Notes under the pieces: generated by a model
Database searches by the model: none
What the model was told of the DNA's origin: nothing
Seen by the model: the letters and a program-made list of their open reading frames with translations, nothing else
From: VRUE01 sp963712595
GTDB taxonomy: Bacteria; Actinomycetota; Thermoleophilia; Solirubrobacterales; 70-9
Assembly: GCA_963712595.1 (NCBI GenBank)
Contig: CAVQIM010000005.1
Span: 25,251 to 89,250 of the forward strand
Direction: 5' to 3'
DNA: 64,000 bases
Shown: positions 8,359 through 15,805 of the stretch, piece after piece
Layout of the letters: each line of letters opens with the position of its first letter
Position numbering within the stretch: position 1 is the first letter of the stretch
Program-made: the position numbers and the translations under genes

Positions 8359-8947
8359 CGGGACCTCCGGGAAGCGGCCGCTTCTCCAGCGCCTTCTCGG
8401 GCAGGACCTCGCTGCCGCTGCGCAGCTGCTCGATCGCCGTCTTCGCCTCGGCCGCATCGAGCGGCCCGAAGTAGCGCTCGTCGATCGAGGCCATCGGCGC
8501 GATGTCGCAGGCGCCGAGGCACTCGAACCCGGTCACGAAGAACTCCTCCTCGTCTCCCGCCGCCGCCCGGAACGCCGCGAGCAGCTCGTCCCCGCCCCGC
8601 ATCCAGCAGCTGATGTTGGTGCAGACGGCGACCTTGTGAGTCCCCACCGGCTCGGTGTGCAGCAGGTCGTAGAAGCTCGCCACCGACTCCAGGTAGGCGG
8701 GCGTCACCCGCATTACCGCGGCCGCCTGCCGGATCCCCTCCGGCGTGCACCATCCATACAACCTCTGCACAGCCCATAGCGCCGGAATCGACGCCGATTT
8801 CCGATCCGGATAGCGCGACATCAAGCTCTCAATCTGCTCCTGCAGCTCGGCCGGGCAATCGACCTCATGAAGCTCAGGCACTTGCTCCGGGGCTCGGTCC
8901 GGAACGCGCCCTTCAGTAAGCGCTTGATCGATGGGCAGATCAGCCAT
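8351..8947 (-). CDS. nuoE: NADH-quinone oxidoreductase subunit E (2Fe-2S thioredoxin fold)
   Basis: Small Fe-S subunit of the NADH module, 198 residues with ATG at 8947. The four cluster ligands are seen as CTNISC and, about 40 residues later, ECLGAC. The helical N-terminal part with WAVQRLYGWC and VTPAYLESVASFYDLL is typical. It overlaps nuoF by 8 bp and is separated from nuoD by 42 bp. The C-terminal tail after the 2Fe-2S domain (LEKRPLPGGPDA) is short and variable. Confidence 0.95.
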   Translation of the reverse strand: MADLPIDQALTEGRVPDRAPEQVPELHEVDCPAELQEQIESLMSRYPDRKSASIPALWAVQRLYGWCTPEGIRQAAAVMRVTPAYLESVASFYDLLHTEPVGTHKVAVCTNISCWMRGGDELLAAFRAAAGDEEEFFVTGFECLGACDIAPMASIDERYFGPLDAAEAKTAIEQLRSGSEVLPEKALEKRPLPGGPDA

Positions 8948-8989
8948 GACGCCTCCGCAGAGGGCGATGGGGGAGGCCCCCGATCGCTC

Positions 8990-10243
8990 TCACCGATCCA
9001 CTCCACCAAGGATCGGATCAAGCATTCCCAACGAACAAATCATGTCGGCGACGTAGCTGCCGACCGACATGTCCTTGAACGCCTGCAGGTTGACGAAGGA
9101 GGGATCGCGCAGGTGCACCCGGGCCGGCTTCGCCGACCCATCGGCGAGGACGAAGCAGCCCAGCTCGCCGCGCGGCGACTCGATCGCGTAGTAGATCTCC
9201 CCCGGCGCCACCCGGTAGCCCTCAGTGACGAGCTTGAAGTGGTGGATCAGCGACTCCATCGAGGTCGAGAGCTCCGAGCGCGGCGGCAGCACGTACTTGC
9301 GGTCGTCGGCGATGAAGGGGCCCTCAGGCAGCCCTTCGAGCGCCTGCTCGACGATCCGCGTCGACTCGACCATCTCCGCCACCCGCACCCGGTAGCGGTC
9401 GTAGTTGTCGCCGACGGTGCCGACCGGGATCTTGAAGTCCATCTCCGGGTAGGCGAGGTAGTCGAAGGCCTTGCGCAGGTCCCAGGGCTCGCCGGCGGCG
9501 CGCAGCAGCGGCCCGGTAACGCCCAGCTCCAGCAGCCGCTCGCGCGAGACGATCCCGGTCCCCTTGGTGCGCGAGAGGAAGACCTCGTTGCGGTCGAGCA
9601 GGTCCTGGTACTGGCGGACTCGCACCGGCATGTCGGCGACGAACTCGCGCAGCTTCGCCTCGAAGCCGAGCGGGATGTCCTCGATCACGCCGCCGACCTG
9701 GAAGTAGCGGGTGTGCATGCGCTGGCCCGTCGCCATCTCGAAGAGATCGAGGATGCGGTCGCGCTCGCGGAAGCAGTACCAGAGCATCGAGATCGCGCCG
9801 AGGTCGAGCGCCGTCGTTCCCAGCCAGACCAGGTGGGAGTGGATCCGGTTCAGCTCGAGGAAGATCGTGCGCAGGTACTTGGCCCGCGGCGGGATCTCCA
9901 GCTCGATCAGCCGCTCGACCGCGCCGCAGAAGGCCTCCATCTGGAAGAAGTAGGAGACGTAGTCCGTGCGCTCGACGAAGGGGATGACCTTCCAGTAGCT
10001 CTTGTCCTCGCAGGACTTTTCGATCCCGGTGTGGACGTAGCCGATCACCGGCCTGAGGTCGCGGACGACCTCGCCCTCGAGGTCGACCACCAGCCGCAGC
10101 ACGCCGTGCGTGGCCGGGTGGTGCGGCCCGATGTTGACCGTCATCACCTCGGACGACCGCAAGGAATCAGAGATGGATGCGGTCGAGCCATTCCGCCCAT
10201 GGCCTTCGGCCATATGCGGGGGAGTGTCGGGATGGCTACCCAT
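8990..10243 (-). CDS. nuoD: NADH-quinone oxidoreductase subunit D
   Basis: Quinone-site subunit of the peripheral arm, 417 residues. The family core starts at MTVNIGPHHPATHGVLRL near residue 34 and continues with GYVHTGIEKSCEDK and the C-terminal SYVADMICSLGMLDPILGGVDR. The ATG at 10243 is chosen because it overlaps the nuoC stop by 8 bp, like its neighbours. An alternative start at the internal MTVN would drop a 33-residue leader that carries a hairpin-rich inverted repeat. The leader is not conserved in families I know. Confidence 0.92.
   Translation of the reverse strand: MGSHPDTPPHMAEGHGRNGSTASISDSLRSSEVMTVNIGPHHPATHGVLRLVVDLEGEVVRDLRPVIGYVHTGIEKSCEDKSYWKVIPFVERTDYVSYFFQMEAFCGAVERLIELEIPPRAKYLRTIFLELNRIHSHLVWLGTTALDLGAISMLWYCFRERDRILDLFEMATGQRMHTRYFQVGGVIEDIPLGFEAKLREFVADMPVRVRQYQDLLDRNEVFLSRTKGTGIVSRERLLELGVTGPLLRAAGEPWDLRKAFDYLAYPEMDFKIPVGTVGDNYDRYRVRVAEMVESTRIVEQALEGLPEGPFIADDRKYVLPPRSELSTSMESLIHHFKLVTEGYRVAPGEIYYAIESPRGELGCFVLADGSAKPARVHLRDPSFVNLQAFKDMSVGSYVADMICSLGMLDPILGGVDR
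10186..10237. repeat. Short inverted repeat in the nuoD leader codons
   Basis: Arms 10186-10195 and 10228-10237 match at 9 of 10 positions, and the spacer contains a perfect hairpin ATGGCC-TTC-GGCCAT at 10199-10213. It occupies the non-conserved N-terminal codons of nuoD, next to the nuoC stop. Weaker than the other repeats but of the same design: outer arms plus inner hairpin. Confidence 0.5.
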
Positions 10244-10850
10244 AGTTGCGCTCGTTGTAGGTGAAGGTGACCGGCTCGCCGCCGACGGGGAAGTCGCGCC
10301 GCTGCGGCCAGCCCACGTAGTCCTCGGGCAGCAGGATCCGGGTCAGGTCGGGGTGTCCCTTGAAGACGATCCCGAAGAAGTCATACGCCTCGCGCTCCTG
10401 AAACTCCGCAGTCGGGAAAAGCTCACAACATGAGTCGATTTCGGGGAGTGGTTGTCCCTCATTCCCGTTCCACTGCGGCTGGCGTGGAGTCGGGGGGGTC
10501 GAGAACGGAGCCACTGCACCGCCCGCAGGCTCCCCCGGCTCCGCGACGGCCGCAGCCGGATCCGCCAGAAGTGCCTTGACGCGCAACCTCTCCGCCCTAT
10601 CGCGATTGAGCAGCTCGTAATGCACGGCGAAGCGCGGCTCCGCCGGCAGGTAGTCGGCTGCGTGCAGGCTGGAGAGGAAGCGGTATCCCTGGCCGGGCGC
10701 GTCGCGCAGCCAGGCGAGCACCGCCAGCACCTGGGCGGGGTCGATCGCCATGCTCGCGCAACCGTGCTCGAAGCCCGTGTCAAGTACCGCGCCGGGGTGG
10801 TCCTGCTCGATCTCCCCCCGGATCAGCTCCAGTCCGGGGGCGTCAGGCAC
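10236..10850 (-). CDS. nuoC: NADH-quinone oxidoreductase subunit C
   Basis: Peripheral-arm scaffold subunit, 204 residues. The family signature EREAYDFFGIVFKGHPDL is present near residue 155, followed by RILLPEDYVGWPQRRDFP. The start ATG at 10850 overlaps nuoB by 8 bp. Between the N-terminal domain and the signature there is an unusual linker of about 35 residues (EPAGGAVAPFSTPPTPRQPQ and on) before LFPTAEFQ. Codons in this linker are less strongly GC3-biased than the rest, which suggests a later insertion. Confidence 0.93.
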   Translation of the reverse strand: MPDAPGLELIRGEIEQDHPGAVLDTGFEHGCASMAIDPAQVLAVLAWLRDAPGQGYRFLSSLHAADYLPAEPRFAVHYELLNRDRAERLRVKALLADPAAAVAEPGEPAGGAVAPFSTPPTPRQPQWNGNEGQPLPEIDSCCELFPTAEFQEREAYDFFGIVFKGHPDLTRILLPEDYVGWPQRRDFPVGGEPVTFTYNERNYG

Positions 10851-11511
10851 CGATCAGCTCCCTGGCGGCGAGGTATGCCTCGGCTGCCTCGGCACTCGGT
10901 TCGCTGCGCGGCCCGCCCCGTGCCCACTCCTCGGTGCCGGCGGCGTCGTAGCGCGTCCGCCAGCCCTGGTCGGGATTGCCCTGGATCTTGCGCTGCAGCT
11001 TGGTGAAGCCGTAGAGGACCGCCTCCGGCCGCGGCGGGCAGCCGGGGATGTGGAGGTCGATCGGCATGAACTTGTCGGCGCCCTGGACCACGGCGTAGTT
11101 GGAGAACATGCCGCCGCTGGAGGAGCAGGCGCCCATCGAGATCGCCCACTTCGGCTCCAGCATCTGGTCGTAGAGGCGGCGGACGACCGGCGCCATCTTG
11201 ATCGAGACCCGGCCCGAGAGGATGATCATGTCGGCCTGGCGCGGGGAGGCCCGCAGCGCCTCCGCGCCGAAGCGGGCGATGTCGTAGCGGGCGGTGACGA
11301 GCGAGATCGGCGCCTCGATCGCGCAGCAGGCGAGGCCGAAGGTGAGCGGGAAGATCGAGTTCGAGCGCGCCCAGTTGAGCATCTTCTCGAGGTTGGTCAT
11401 CACGACCTTCTCCTCGACGTAGCGCTCCAGCTCCTCGCCCTCGAGGTCGCCTCGCAGCATGTCGCGCGCGCTCAGCTGGCGCGAGCGCATCGTCTGTCGC
11501 TCTATTTCCAA
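10843..11511 (-). CDS. nuoB: NADH-quinone oxidoreductase subunit B (N2 cluster)
   Basis: Carries the terminal 4Fe-4S cluster N2 next to the quinone site; 222 residues. Ligands are seen in GLACCAIE (adjacent cysteines), MGACSSSGG and HIPGCPPRPEA. Family block SGRVSIKMAPVVRRLYDQM is present. The C-terminal ~45 residues (after QRKIQGNPDQGW) are a charged extension common in actinobacteria. It overlaps nuoA by 10 bp and nuoC by 8 bp. Confidence 0.96.
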   Translation of the reverse strand: MEIERQTMRSRQLSARDMLRGDLEGEELERYVEEKVVMTNLEKMLNWARSNSIFPLTFGLACCAIEAPISLVTARYDIARFGAEALRASPRQADMIILSGRVSIKMAPVVRRLYDQMLEPKWAISMGACSSSGGMFSNYAVVQGADKFMPIDLHIPGCPPRPEAVLYGFTKLQRKIQGNPDQGWRTRYDAAGTEEWARGGPRSEPSAEAAEAYLAARELIGA

Positions 11512-11879
11512 TCCAACGCTCCCTTGCGCCAGACGTAGACGAAGGCGACGAGCAGCAGGACGACGAAGGTGACCAGCTCGCCGAGGACGAAGAGGCTGTC
11601 GGCCCCCTTCAGGATCACCCCGATCGGGTAGAGGAAGACGACCTCGATGTCGAAGAGGATGAAGAGCATCGCGATCAGGTAGAAGCTGACGCCGAAGCGC
11701 AGGCCGTGCGAGGCCTCGACTGGGATGCCCGACTCATACGGCTCGGTTTGGCGTAGGCTCGCCGCGGTCGGGCGCTTCGGGCGCTTCGGCCCGATCACGT
11801 GGTTGAGCATCGCGAAGGCGCCCCCGACGGTGACGCCGAGGAAGGCGAAGACGAGAATCGGCAGGTAGCTCTTCAGCAC
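11502..11879 (-). CDS. nuoA: NADH-quinone oxidoreductase subunit A
   Basis: Small membrane subunit of complex I, 125 residues with three hydrophobic helices. The family block YESGIPVEASHGLRFGVSFY and the helix FILFDIEVVFLYP are clear. ATG at 11879. It is the first gene of the minus-strand operon; the AT-richer 152-bp region upstream should hold the operon promoter. Confidence 0.96.
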   Translation of the reverse strand: MLKSYLPILVFAFLGVTVGGAFAMLNHVIGPKRPKRPTAASLRQTEPYESGIPVEASHGLRFGVSFYLIAMLFILFDIEVVFLYPIGVILKGADSLFVLGELVTFVVLLLVAFVYVWRKGALDWK

Positions 11880-12031
11880 TGGGGAACTCGATTGCGCGGG
11901 CGGCGACGGGGCGCCAATCGCCTCGCCTCAACGCACGCAGCCGCCTTTATACACCCACCTTGTGACAAATTGCTACATAGTGATTTTCCGCATCAGCAAG
12001 CCGAATCCCGACCCTCTTAGGAGGAAATAGC
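11880..12031. promoter_or_regulatory. Divergent control region between nuoA and a membrane-protein gene
   Basis: A 152-bp gap that becomes AT-rich at about 11945-12000, in contrast to its surroundings. It contains the odd palindrome TTGTGACAA near 11960 and, on the minus strand, a TATAAA box near 11945. A strong plus-strand ribosome site TAGGAGG at 12018-12024 precedes the GTG at 12032. I cannot fix start points by eye. Confidence 0.5.
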
Positions 12032-12466
12032 GTGGTCGTCGTCCACCTCGTCGTCGGCTGCGCCCTGATCGGCCTCAACCTCATCGCCTTCGCGGTCGGC
12101 GGAGTCGCCTGGTTCCGCGATCGCCCCTCGATCCCGTTCTGGTATTTGCTGCGCGCCGCCCAGGCGGCCGTCTTCGTGCAGGCGATGCTCGGCGGACTGC
12201 TCGTCTTCACCGGTCACAAACCCGACGACGATCTCCACTATCTCTACGGCGCCCTCCCCCTCGTCGTCTCCCTCCTCGCCGAGGGTGCCCGCGGCGGCGC
12301 CGCCGAACGCGAGCTGGGCGACGTCGACTTCGAATCCCTCTCGGGCGACGCCCAGCAATCCCTCGCCCTCGCCATCGTCCGCCGTGAGATGGGGATCATG
12401 GCCGTCAGCTGCGGCGTGATCCTCTTCCTCGCCCTGCGCGCCGCGGGCACCAGCGCGGCTTTCTAG
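12032..12466 (+). CDS. Four-helix membrane protein of unknown function
   Basis: A 144-residue protein with about four hydrophobic segments (near residues 3-27, 40-62, 70-88 and 122-142), so an integral membrane protein. The GTG start is fixed by TAGGAGG eight bases upstream. Between helices 3 and 4 is an acidic cytoplasmic-like loop (RELGDVDFESLSGDAQQ). I do not recognise a named family. It is divergent from nuoA and shares its upstream region, so co-regulation with respiration is possible but not shown. Confidence 0.75.
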   Translation: MVVVHLVVGCALIGLNLIAFAVGGVAWFRDRPSIPFWYLLRAAQAAVFVQAMLGGLLVFTGHKPDDDLHYLYGALPLVVSLLAEGARGGAAERELGDVDFESLSGDAQQSLALAIVRREMGIMAVSCGVILFLALRAAGTSAAF

Positions 12467-12510
12467 CGCCTCCGCAACCAGGTACCGGGCGGCAACAGTA
12501 GGCTCCGGCC

Positions 12511-12891
12511 ATGCTCGACCACGTCGGCATCGAGGTGAGCGATTTCGAGCGCAGCAAGGCGTTCTACGAAGGGGCGCTCGAGCCGCTCGGGATCGGGTTG
12601 CTGATGGAGTTCGAGGGAGCTGCCGGCTTCGGCAAGGACACCGAGCACGGGCCGAAGCCCTTCTTTCTGGATCGGCTCGCGCGGGCGCCCGGCGGTCAGC
12701 GGCGCCCACGTCTGTTTCGGCGCCCGCACCCGGAGCTGGTCGATGCTTTCCACGCCGCCGCCTTGGAGGCTGGCGGGACCGACAACGGCGCTCCGGGCCC
12801 GCGCCCGATCTACCACCCCGGCTACTACGGCGCCTTCGTCCTCGACCCCGACGGCAACAACGTCGAGGCCGTCTGCCACCGCGTGACCTGA
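12511..12891 (+). CDS. VOC-family (glyoxalase-like) protein with compensated frameshift
   Basis: A 126-residue protein of the vicinal-oxygen-chelate fold: MLDHVGIEVSDFERSKAFY at the start and YYGAFVLDPDGNNVEAVCH at the end are classic. Residues about 52-75 do not fit. Read one base later, the DNA at 12662-12735 gives FWIGSRGRPAVSGAHVCFGA, which is what the family has at this place. One extra base near 12661-12666 and one missing base near 12735 therefore cancel out. Either the two indels are real, giving a protein with a scrambled middle strand, or they are sequence errors. The start is the ATG at 12511; no strong ribosome site is visible. Confidence 0.85.
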   Translation: MLDHVGIEVSDFERSKAFYEGALEPLGIGLLMEFEGAAGFGKDTEHGPKPFFLDRLARAPGGQRRPRLFRRPHPELVDAFHAAALEAGGTDNGAPGPRPIYHPGYYGAFVLDPDGNNVEAVCHRVT

Positions 12892-12973
12892 GCGCCGGGT
12901 CGGCGCCCGCTGGGTGGGGAGAGAATTGAGAGCTGCAGCCTTAGGCAGGCAGTGGCAACGGCATCATTGGATA

Positions 12974-12981
12974 CCATATGG
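12974..12981. promoter_or_regulatory. Candidate toxin-antitoxin operator
   Basis: Perfect 8-bp palindrome CCATATGG overlapping a TACCAT box at 12972-12977, 7-10 bp before the GTG at 12985. If that box is the -10 element the mRNA would be leaderless. Position and symmetry suggest autoregulation; unproven. Confidence 0.35.
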
Positions 12982-12984
12982 CCG

Positions 12985-13245
12985 GTGGAGCGAACGCAGC
13001 GAACGCAGACGCTGGTGCAGTTGACGCAGTCGTTGCTGCAGCGACTTGACGAGCGAGCGGCACGGGAGGGTCGTTCGCGCTCAGCGCTGATCCGCGACGC
13101 GATCGAGGCCTACCTCTACGACGAGGCCGAGGCGGAGATCGACCGGCAGATCAGGGAGGGGTACGAACGGATTCCCCAGACCGATGAGGAAGTCGCCTGG
13201 GCCGAGGCGAGTGCTCGGGAAGCGGTCGAAGAGGAGCCATGGTGA
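12985..13245 (+). CDS. Ribbon-helix-helix antitoxin (MazE/CopG type)
   Basis: Short protein with RTQTLVQLTQSLLQRLDERA forming the DNA-binding strand and helix, then SRSALIRDAIEAYL, the second helix of the ribbon-helix-helix fold, and an acidic C-terminal tail (EAEIDRQ, EASAREAVEEEPW) likely to cap the toxin. GTG at 12985 gives 86 residues; GTG at 12952 would add 11 residues and is possible. The palindrome CCATATGG at 12974-12981 just upstream may be the self-regulatory operator. Its stop overlaps the toxin start by 7 bp, the usual toxin-antitoxin layout. Confidence 0.85.
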   Translation: MERTQRTQTLVQLTQSLLQRLDERAAREGRSRSALIRDAIEAYLYDEAEAEIDRQIREGYERIPQTDEEVAWAEASAREAVEEEPW

Positions 13246-13556
13246 GAAGGGGGGACATATGCTGGGCCGAGCTCCCGGACGAGAAGCGACGGCCAGTCCT
13301 TGTCCTGACTCGTGGCGAGGCGATTCCGGTTATGCGCAATGTCACCGTTGCGTATCTGACGAGGACGATTCGTGGCATCCCCAGCGAGGTTCGTCTTGGC
13401 TCCGCCGACGGCATGCCCGATGAATGCGTCGTGAGCCTCGACAATCTGCGCACCGTCTCGCAATCTCGCCTTAGTGACCCGATCACCTCCCTCGCCGGCA
13501 AACGCATGCAGGAGGTCTGCCGGGCGCTGGCGATCGCCAGCGGCTGCGCCCTCTAG
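13239..13556 (+). CDS. mazF: MazF/PemK-type toxin endoribonuclease
   Basis: A 105-residue protein of the MazF/PemK fold: starts MVRRGDICWAELPDEKRRPVL, with the conserved GDI..a.lp..krRPvlv core, then RNVTVAYLTRTIRGIPSEV, and VVSLDNLRTVSQSRL in the family position. Members cut mRNA at short sequences and are neutralised by the upstream antitoxin. ATG at 13239 overlaps the antitoxin stop (ATGGTGA), implying coupled translation. The pair looks complete. Confidence 0.9.
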   Translation: MVRRGDICWAELPDEKRRPVLVLTRGEAIPVMRNVTVAYLTRTIRGIPSEVRLGSADGMPDECVVSLDNLRTVSQSRLSDPITSLAGKRMQEVCRALAIASGCAL

Positions 13557-13575
13557 CTCGGGCTTCACCGCGAAG

Positions 13576-14820
13576 CTATTTGCCCGCAGTCGCTTCGGCT
13601 TCTTTTTCCGCCTCTTCCGTCTTGGCTTCCGGGGGGGCGAAGTTCTCCGCGTCTTCCTTGAGGCGCTTGAGCAGGGCGGCGCCTCTTTCCTCGACCGGCT
13701 TGGCGCCGTCCTTTTCGATCGGCTCGAGCGGCCCGACCGCGTAGGTGGTGGCTTCGGCGCGGGGAATCTCGTACAGCCCGGTGGCTCCTTCGTCGTCTTG
13801 GTCGGGCCGGGCGAAGAAGATCGTTTTATCCGTGACGGTGACGTAGATGCCGGTGAGCCCTTTGTCGCCTTCTGCCTTCGGCCCGAACTGGATCGCGATC
13901 GCCTGCGCGTAGTGCTGGGTCTCGACGATCAGGAAGGCACAGCTGGCCGAGAAGAAGAAGGTGGCGATGAAGACGCTGACCAGCAGCGGCAGCAGCTTCT
14001 GCTTCGTGGCGAAGCCCACTCCGATCGACGCCAGCGCCAGGCCCGAGGCCAGGGCGATGAGGACCAGGACGCACCACCAGGGCAGGGTGGTCCAAAGCGT
14101 GTAGACGATCGCGCCGGCGAGGAGACCGCCGAGCACGAAGAGCGTGCCGCGGGTGATGATCCCTTTCGGGTCGGCAAGGGCGATCAGGAGCGTCGCGGCA
14201 AGGGCGATCAGGACGAAGATGACCATTTCCTGTCCGCCCTGCACCAGCAGCTCGGTCCTGGGTATCGCCGTCACCGCTTGGATCGGCGGCACGCCCATCG
14301 CTTCGAAGCGGGCCCAGAAGATCATCGCGCCAACCACGACGACCGCTCCGGTAACGCCCACGCCCGCCGCGATCGCCCCCAGCACCTTGACGACGATCCC
14401 GCTCAGGCCGCCTTCGTCGCCTTCCTCTTTGTCCTCTTCTTTGTCGTCGGTGGCATCGGCCTCCTCATCTCCGCAGCAGACCGTCAGGCAGCCGATGCGC
14501 TTCTTGCAGGCGTCTTTCGGTGGCTCGGGTGGGGGCGGGCTTTCTTCGAGCTTTCTCTTCTCCTGATCCTCCACGCGAATCGGCCAGGTGAACCAGTGCG
14601 CGAAGTCCCCGAGCTTGGTCCGCTTGGGCGGCGTTGGCGCGACCGGCGGCTGCGTTGCGGGGGGACTCGTGTGCGAGCCAAGGCGACGCCCCGCCTTGAA
14701 GATGAGCACGGCACCGACAAGCGCGGCGAGGTGGGAGTTTCGATCGCAGGCCGCCTTGCTCCGAGGGGTGTTTCTCCTGCGCATCGGGCCGACCCTCTCA
14801 TGCTGGTGATGGGCAGTCAA
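13576..14820 (-). CDS. Membrane protein of unknown function, 5-6 helices
   Basis: A 414-residue protein with no family I recognise. The N-terminal half has a short hydrophobic stretch near residue 35, a proline-rich segment, a cysteine cluster (CKKRIGCLTVCC) and a strongly acidic run (DATDDKEEDKEEGDEGG). Five hydrophobic helices follow between about residues 140 and 310. The C-terminal part is a soluble domain (VTDKTIFFARPDQ, LYEIPRAEATTYAVG) and a long charged helix that ends EEAEKEAEATAGK. Start ATG 14820 or, twelve codons in, 14784. It stands alone between the toxin and a flavin reductase. Confidence 0.7.
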   Translation of the reverse strand: MTAHHQHERVGPMRRRNTPRSKAACDRNSHLAALVGAVLIFKAGRRLGSHTSPPATQPPVAPTPPKRTKLGDFAHWFTWPIRVEDQEKRKLEESPPPPEPPKDACKKRIGCLTVCCGDEEADATDDKEEDKEEGDEGGLSGIVVKVLGAIAAGVGVTGAVVVVGAMIFWARFEAMGVPPIQAVTAIPRTELLVQGGQEMVIFVLIALAATLLIALADPKGIITRGTLFVLGGLLAGAIVYTLWTTLPWWCVLVLIALASGLALASIGVGFATKQKLLPLLVSVFIATFFFSASCAFLIVETQHYAQAIAIQFGPKAEGDKGLTGIYVTVTDKTIFFARPDQDDEGATGLYEIPRAEATTYAVGPLEPIEKDGAKPVEERGAALLKRLKEDAENFAPPEAKTEEAEKEAEATAGK

Positions 14821-14884
14821 GATTCCTTTTCACACTATGTGCATGGAAACCATTCCGGGCACGATGCCGTTGCTTGGACCTTCG

Positions 14885-15367
14885 TCAGCCCAGTGGCCGG
14901 TACCCGCCGGCGCTGAAGACGAGTGGGTTGCCCTCTCCGGCTGCCAGGTCGCGGACCTCGCCGGTGACGATCACATGGTCGCCGCCGGAGATCACGTCGC
15001 GCAGCTCGCAGGCGATCCAGGCGAGGGAGTCGTCGATCGCGGGGATCCCGTCGCGCTCGCTCCAGGAGACGCCGGCCCACTTCTCCGCGGCCGGGGCCTT
15101 GGTGGCGAAGGAGCGGGCGATCTCCTCCTGGCCGGCGTGCAGGACGCTGATCCCGAAGTGGTTGGCCGCCTGCACCGCCAGCAGCGTGCGCGAGCCGCGG
15201 TCGAGGCAGGCGAGCATCAGCATCGGCTCGATCGAGAGCGAGCAGACCGCGTTGGCCGTGGCTCCGGCCGGGCCGTCGGGGCCGCCGGCGCTGACCACGG
15301 TGACGCCGGTTGGCAGCGTCGCCATCGCGGCGCGGAAACTGGCGGGGTCGAGCGGACCGTCCGGCAT
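14885..15367 (-). CDS. Flavin reductase-like domain protein
   Basis: A 160-residue FMN-binding split-barrel protein: ASFRAAMATLPTGVTVVSA at the N-terminus, TANAVCSLSIEPMLMLACLD (phosphate/flavin loop), and GDHVIVTGEVRDL near the end match the flavin reductase family that supplies reduced flavin to two-component monooxygenases. No partner oxygenase is adjacent. ATG at 15367, 27 bp from the divergent cytochrome start, so the promoters overlap. Confidence 0.88.
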   Translation of the reverse strand: MPDGPLDPASFRAAMATLPTGVTVVSAGGPDGPAGATANAVCSLSIEPMLMLACLDRGSRTLLAVQAANHFGISVLHAGQEEIARSFATKAPAAEKWAGVSWSERDGIPAIDDSLAWIACELRDVISGGDHVIVTGEVRDLAAGEGNPLVFSAGGYRPLG

Positions 15368-15394
15368 CTAGGCCAGACAATATGATGCCCGCCC

Positions 15395-15793
15395 GTGCGT
15401 CCAGCCCTAGCTACAGCTCTGGCCCTGATCGCGGCCCTCTGCCTTGCCGCCTGCGGCTTCGGCCAGGAAGACATCGCTGTCTCCAGCGACGAGCCCGAGC
15501 ACGCCGGCGCGGTGCTCTTCGCCACCCACTGCTCCGGCTGCCACACCCTCGGTGCTGCCGGAACCCAGGGCAGCGGCAATCGCGGCCTGCGCACGCAGGG
15601 GCCTAACCTCGATCAGCGAACCGAGACCTACGACGATGCACTCTTCGCGATTCAGAACGGTGGCTTCTCGGGGGCGATCATGCCCCAGAACATCGTGGTC
15701 GGTGACGAGGCCGAAGCCGTCGCCCGCTTCGTCGCCAAGTACGCGGGGACCGAAGCGGAAGAATCGCCTCGTCCCGGTGAGGCTTCGCCCTAA
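15395..15793 (+). CDS. Lipoprotein cytochrome c, single heme
   Basis: A 132-residue exported protein. The N-terminal helix ends in the lipobox LAAC at residue 19, so a membrane-anchored lipoprotein facing outward. One heme site CSGCH lies near residue 46 and the probable axial methionine in IMPQN near residue 95. GTG start at 15395. The size and motif are those of small class I cytochromes; an electron-carrier role in the respiratory chain is inferred. serS follows 12 bp after the stop. Confidence 0.9.
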   Translation: MRPALATALALIAALCLAACGFGQEDIAVSSDEPEHAGAVLFATHCSGCHTLGAAGTQGSGNRGLRTQGPNLDQRTETYDDALFAIQNGGFSGAIMPQNIVVGDEAEAVARFVAKYAGTEAEESPRPGEASP

Positions 15794-15805
15794 CGGGCCG
15801 GCGCA

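Noticed and set aside
6063..8613. Two long plus-strand frames opposite nuoG, nuoF and nuoE
   Set aside because: Products are low-complexity antisense shadows; the minus-strand genes have all expected Fe-S motifs.
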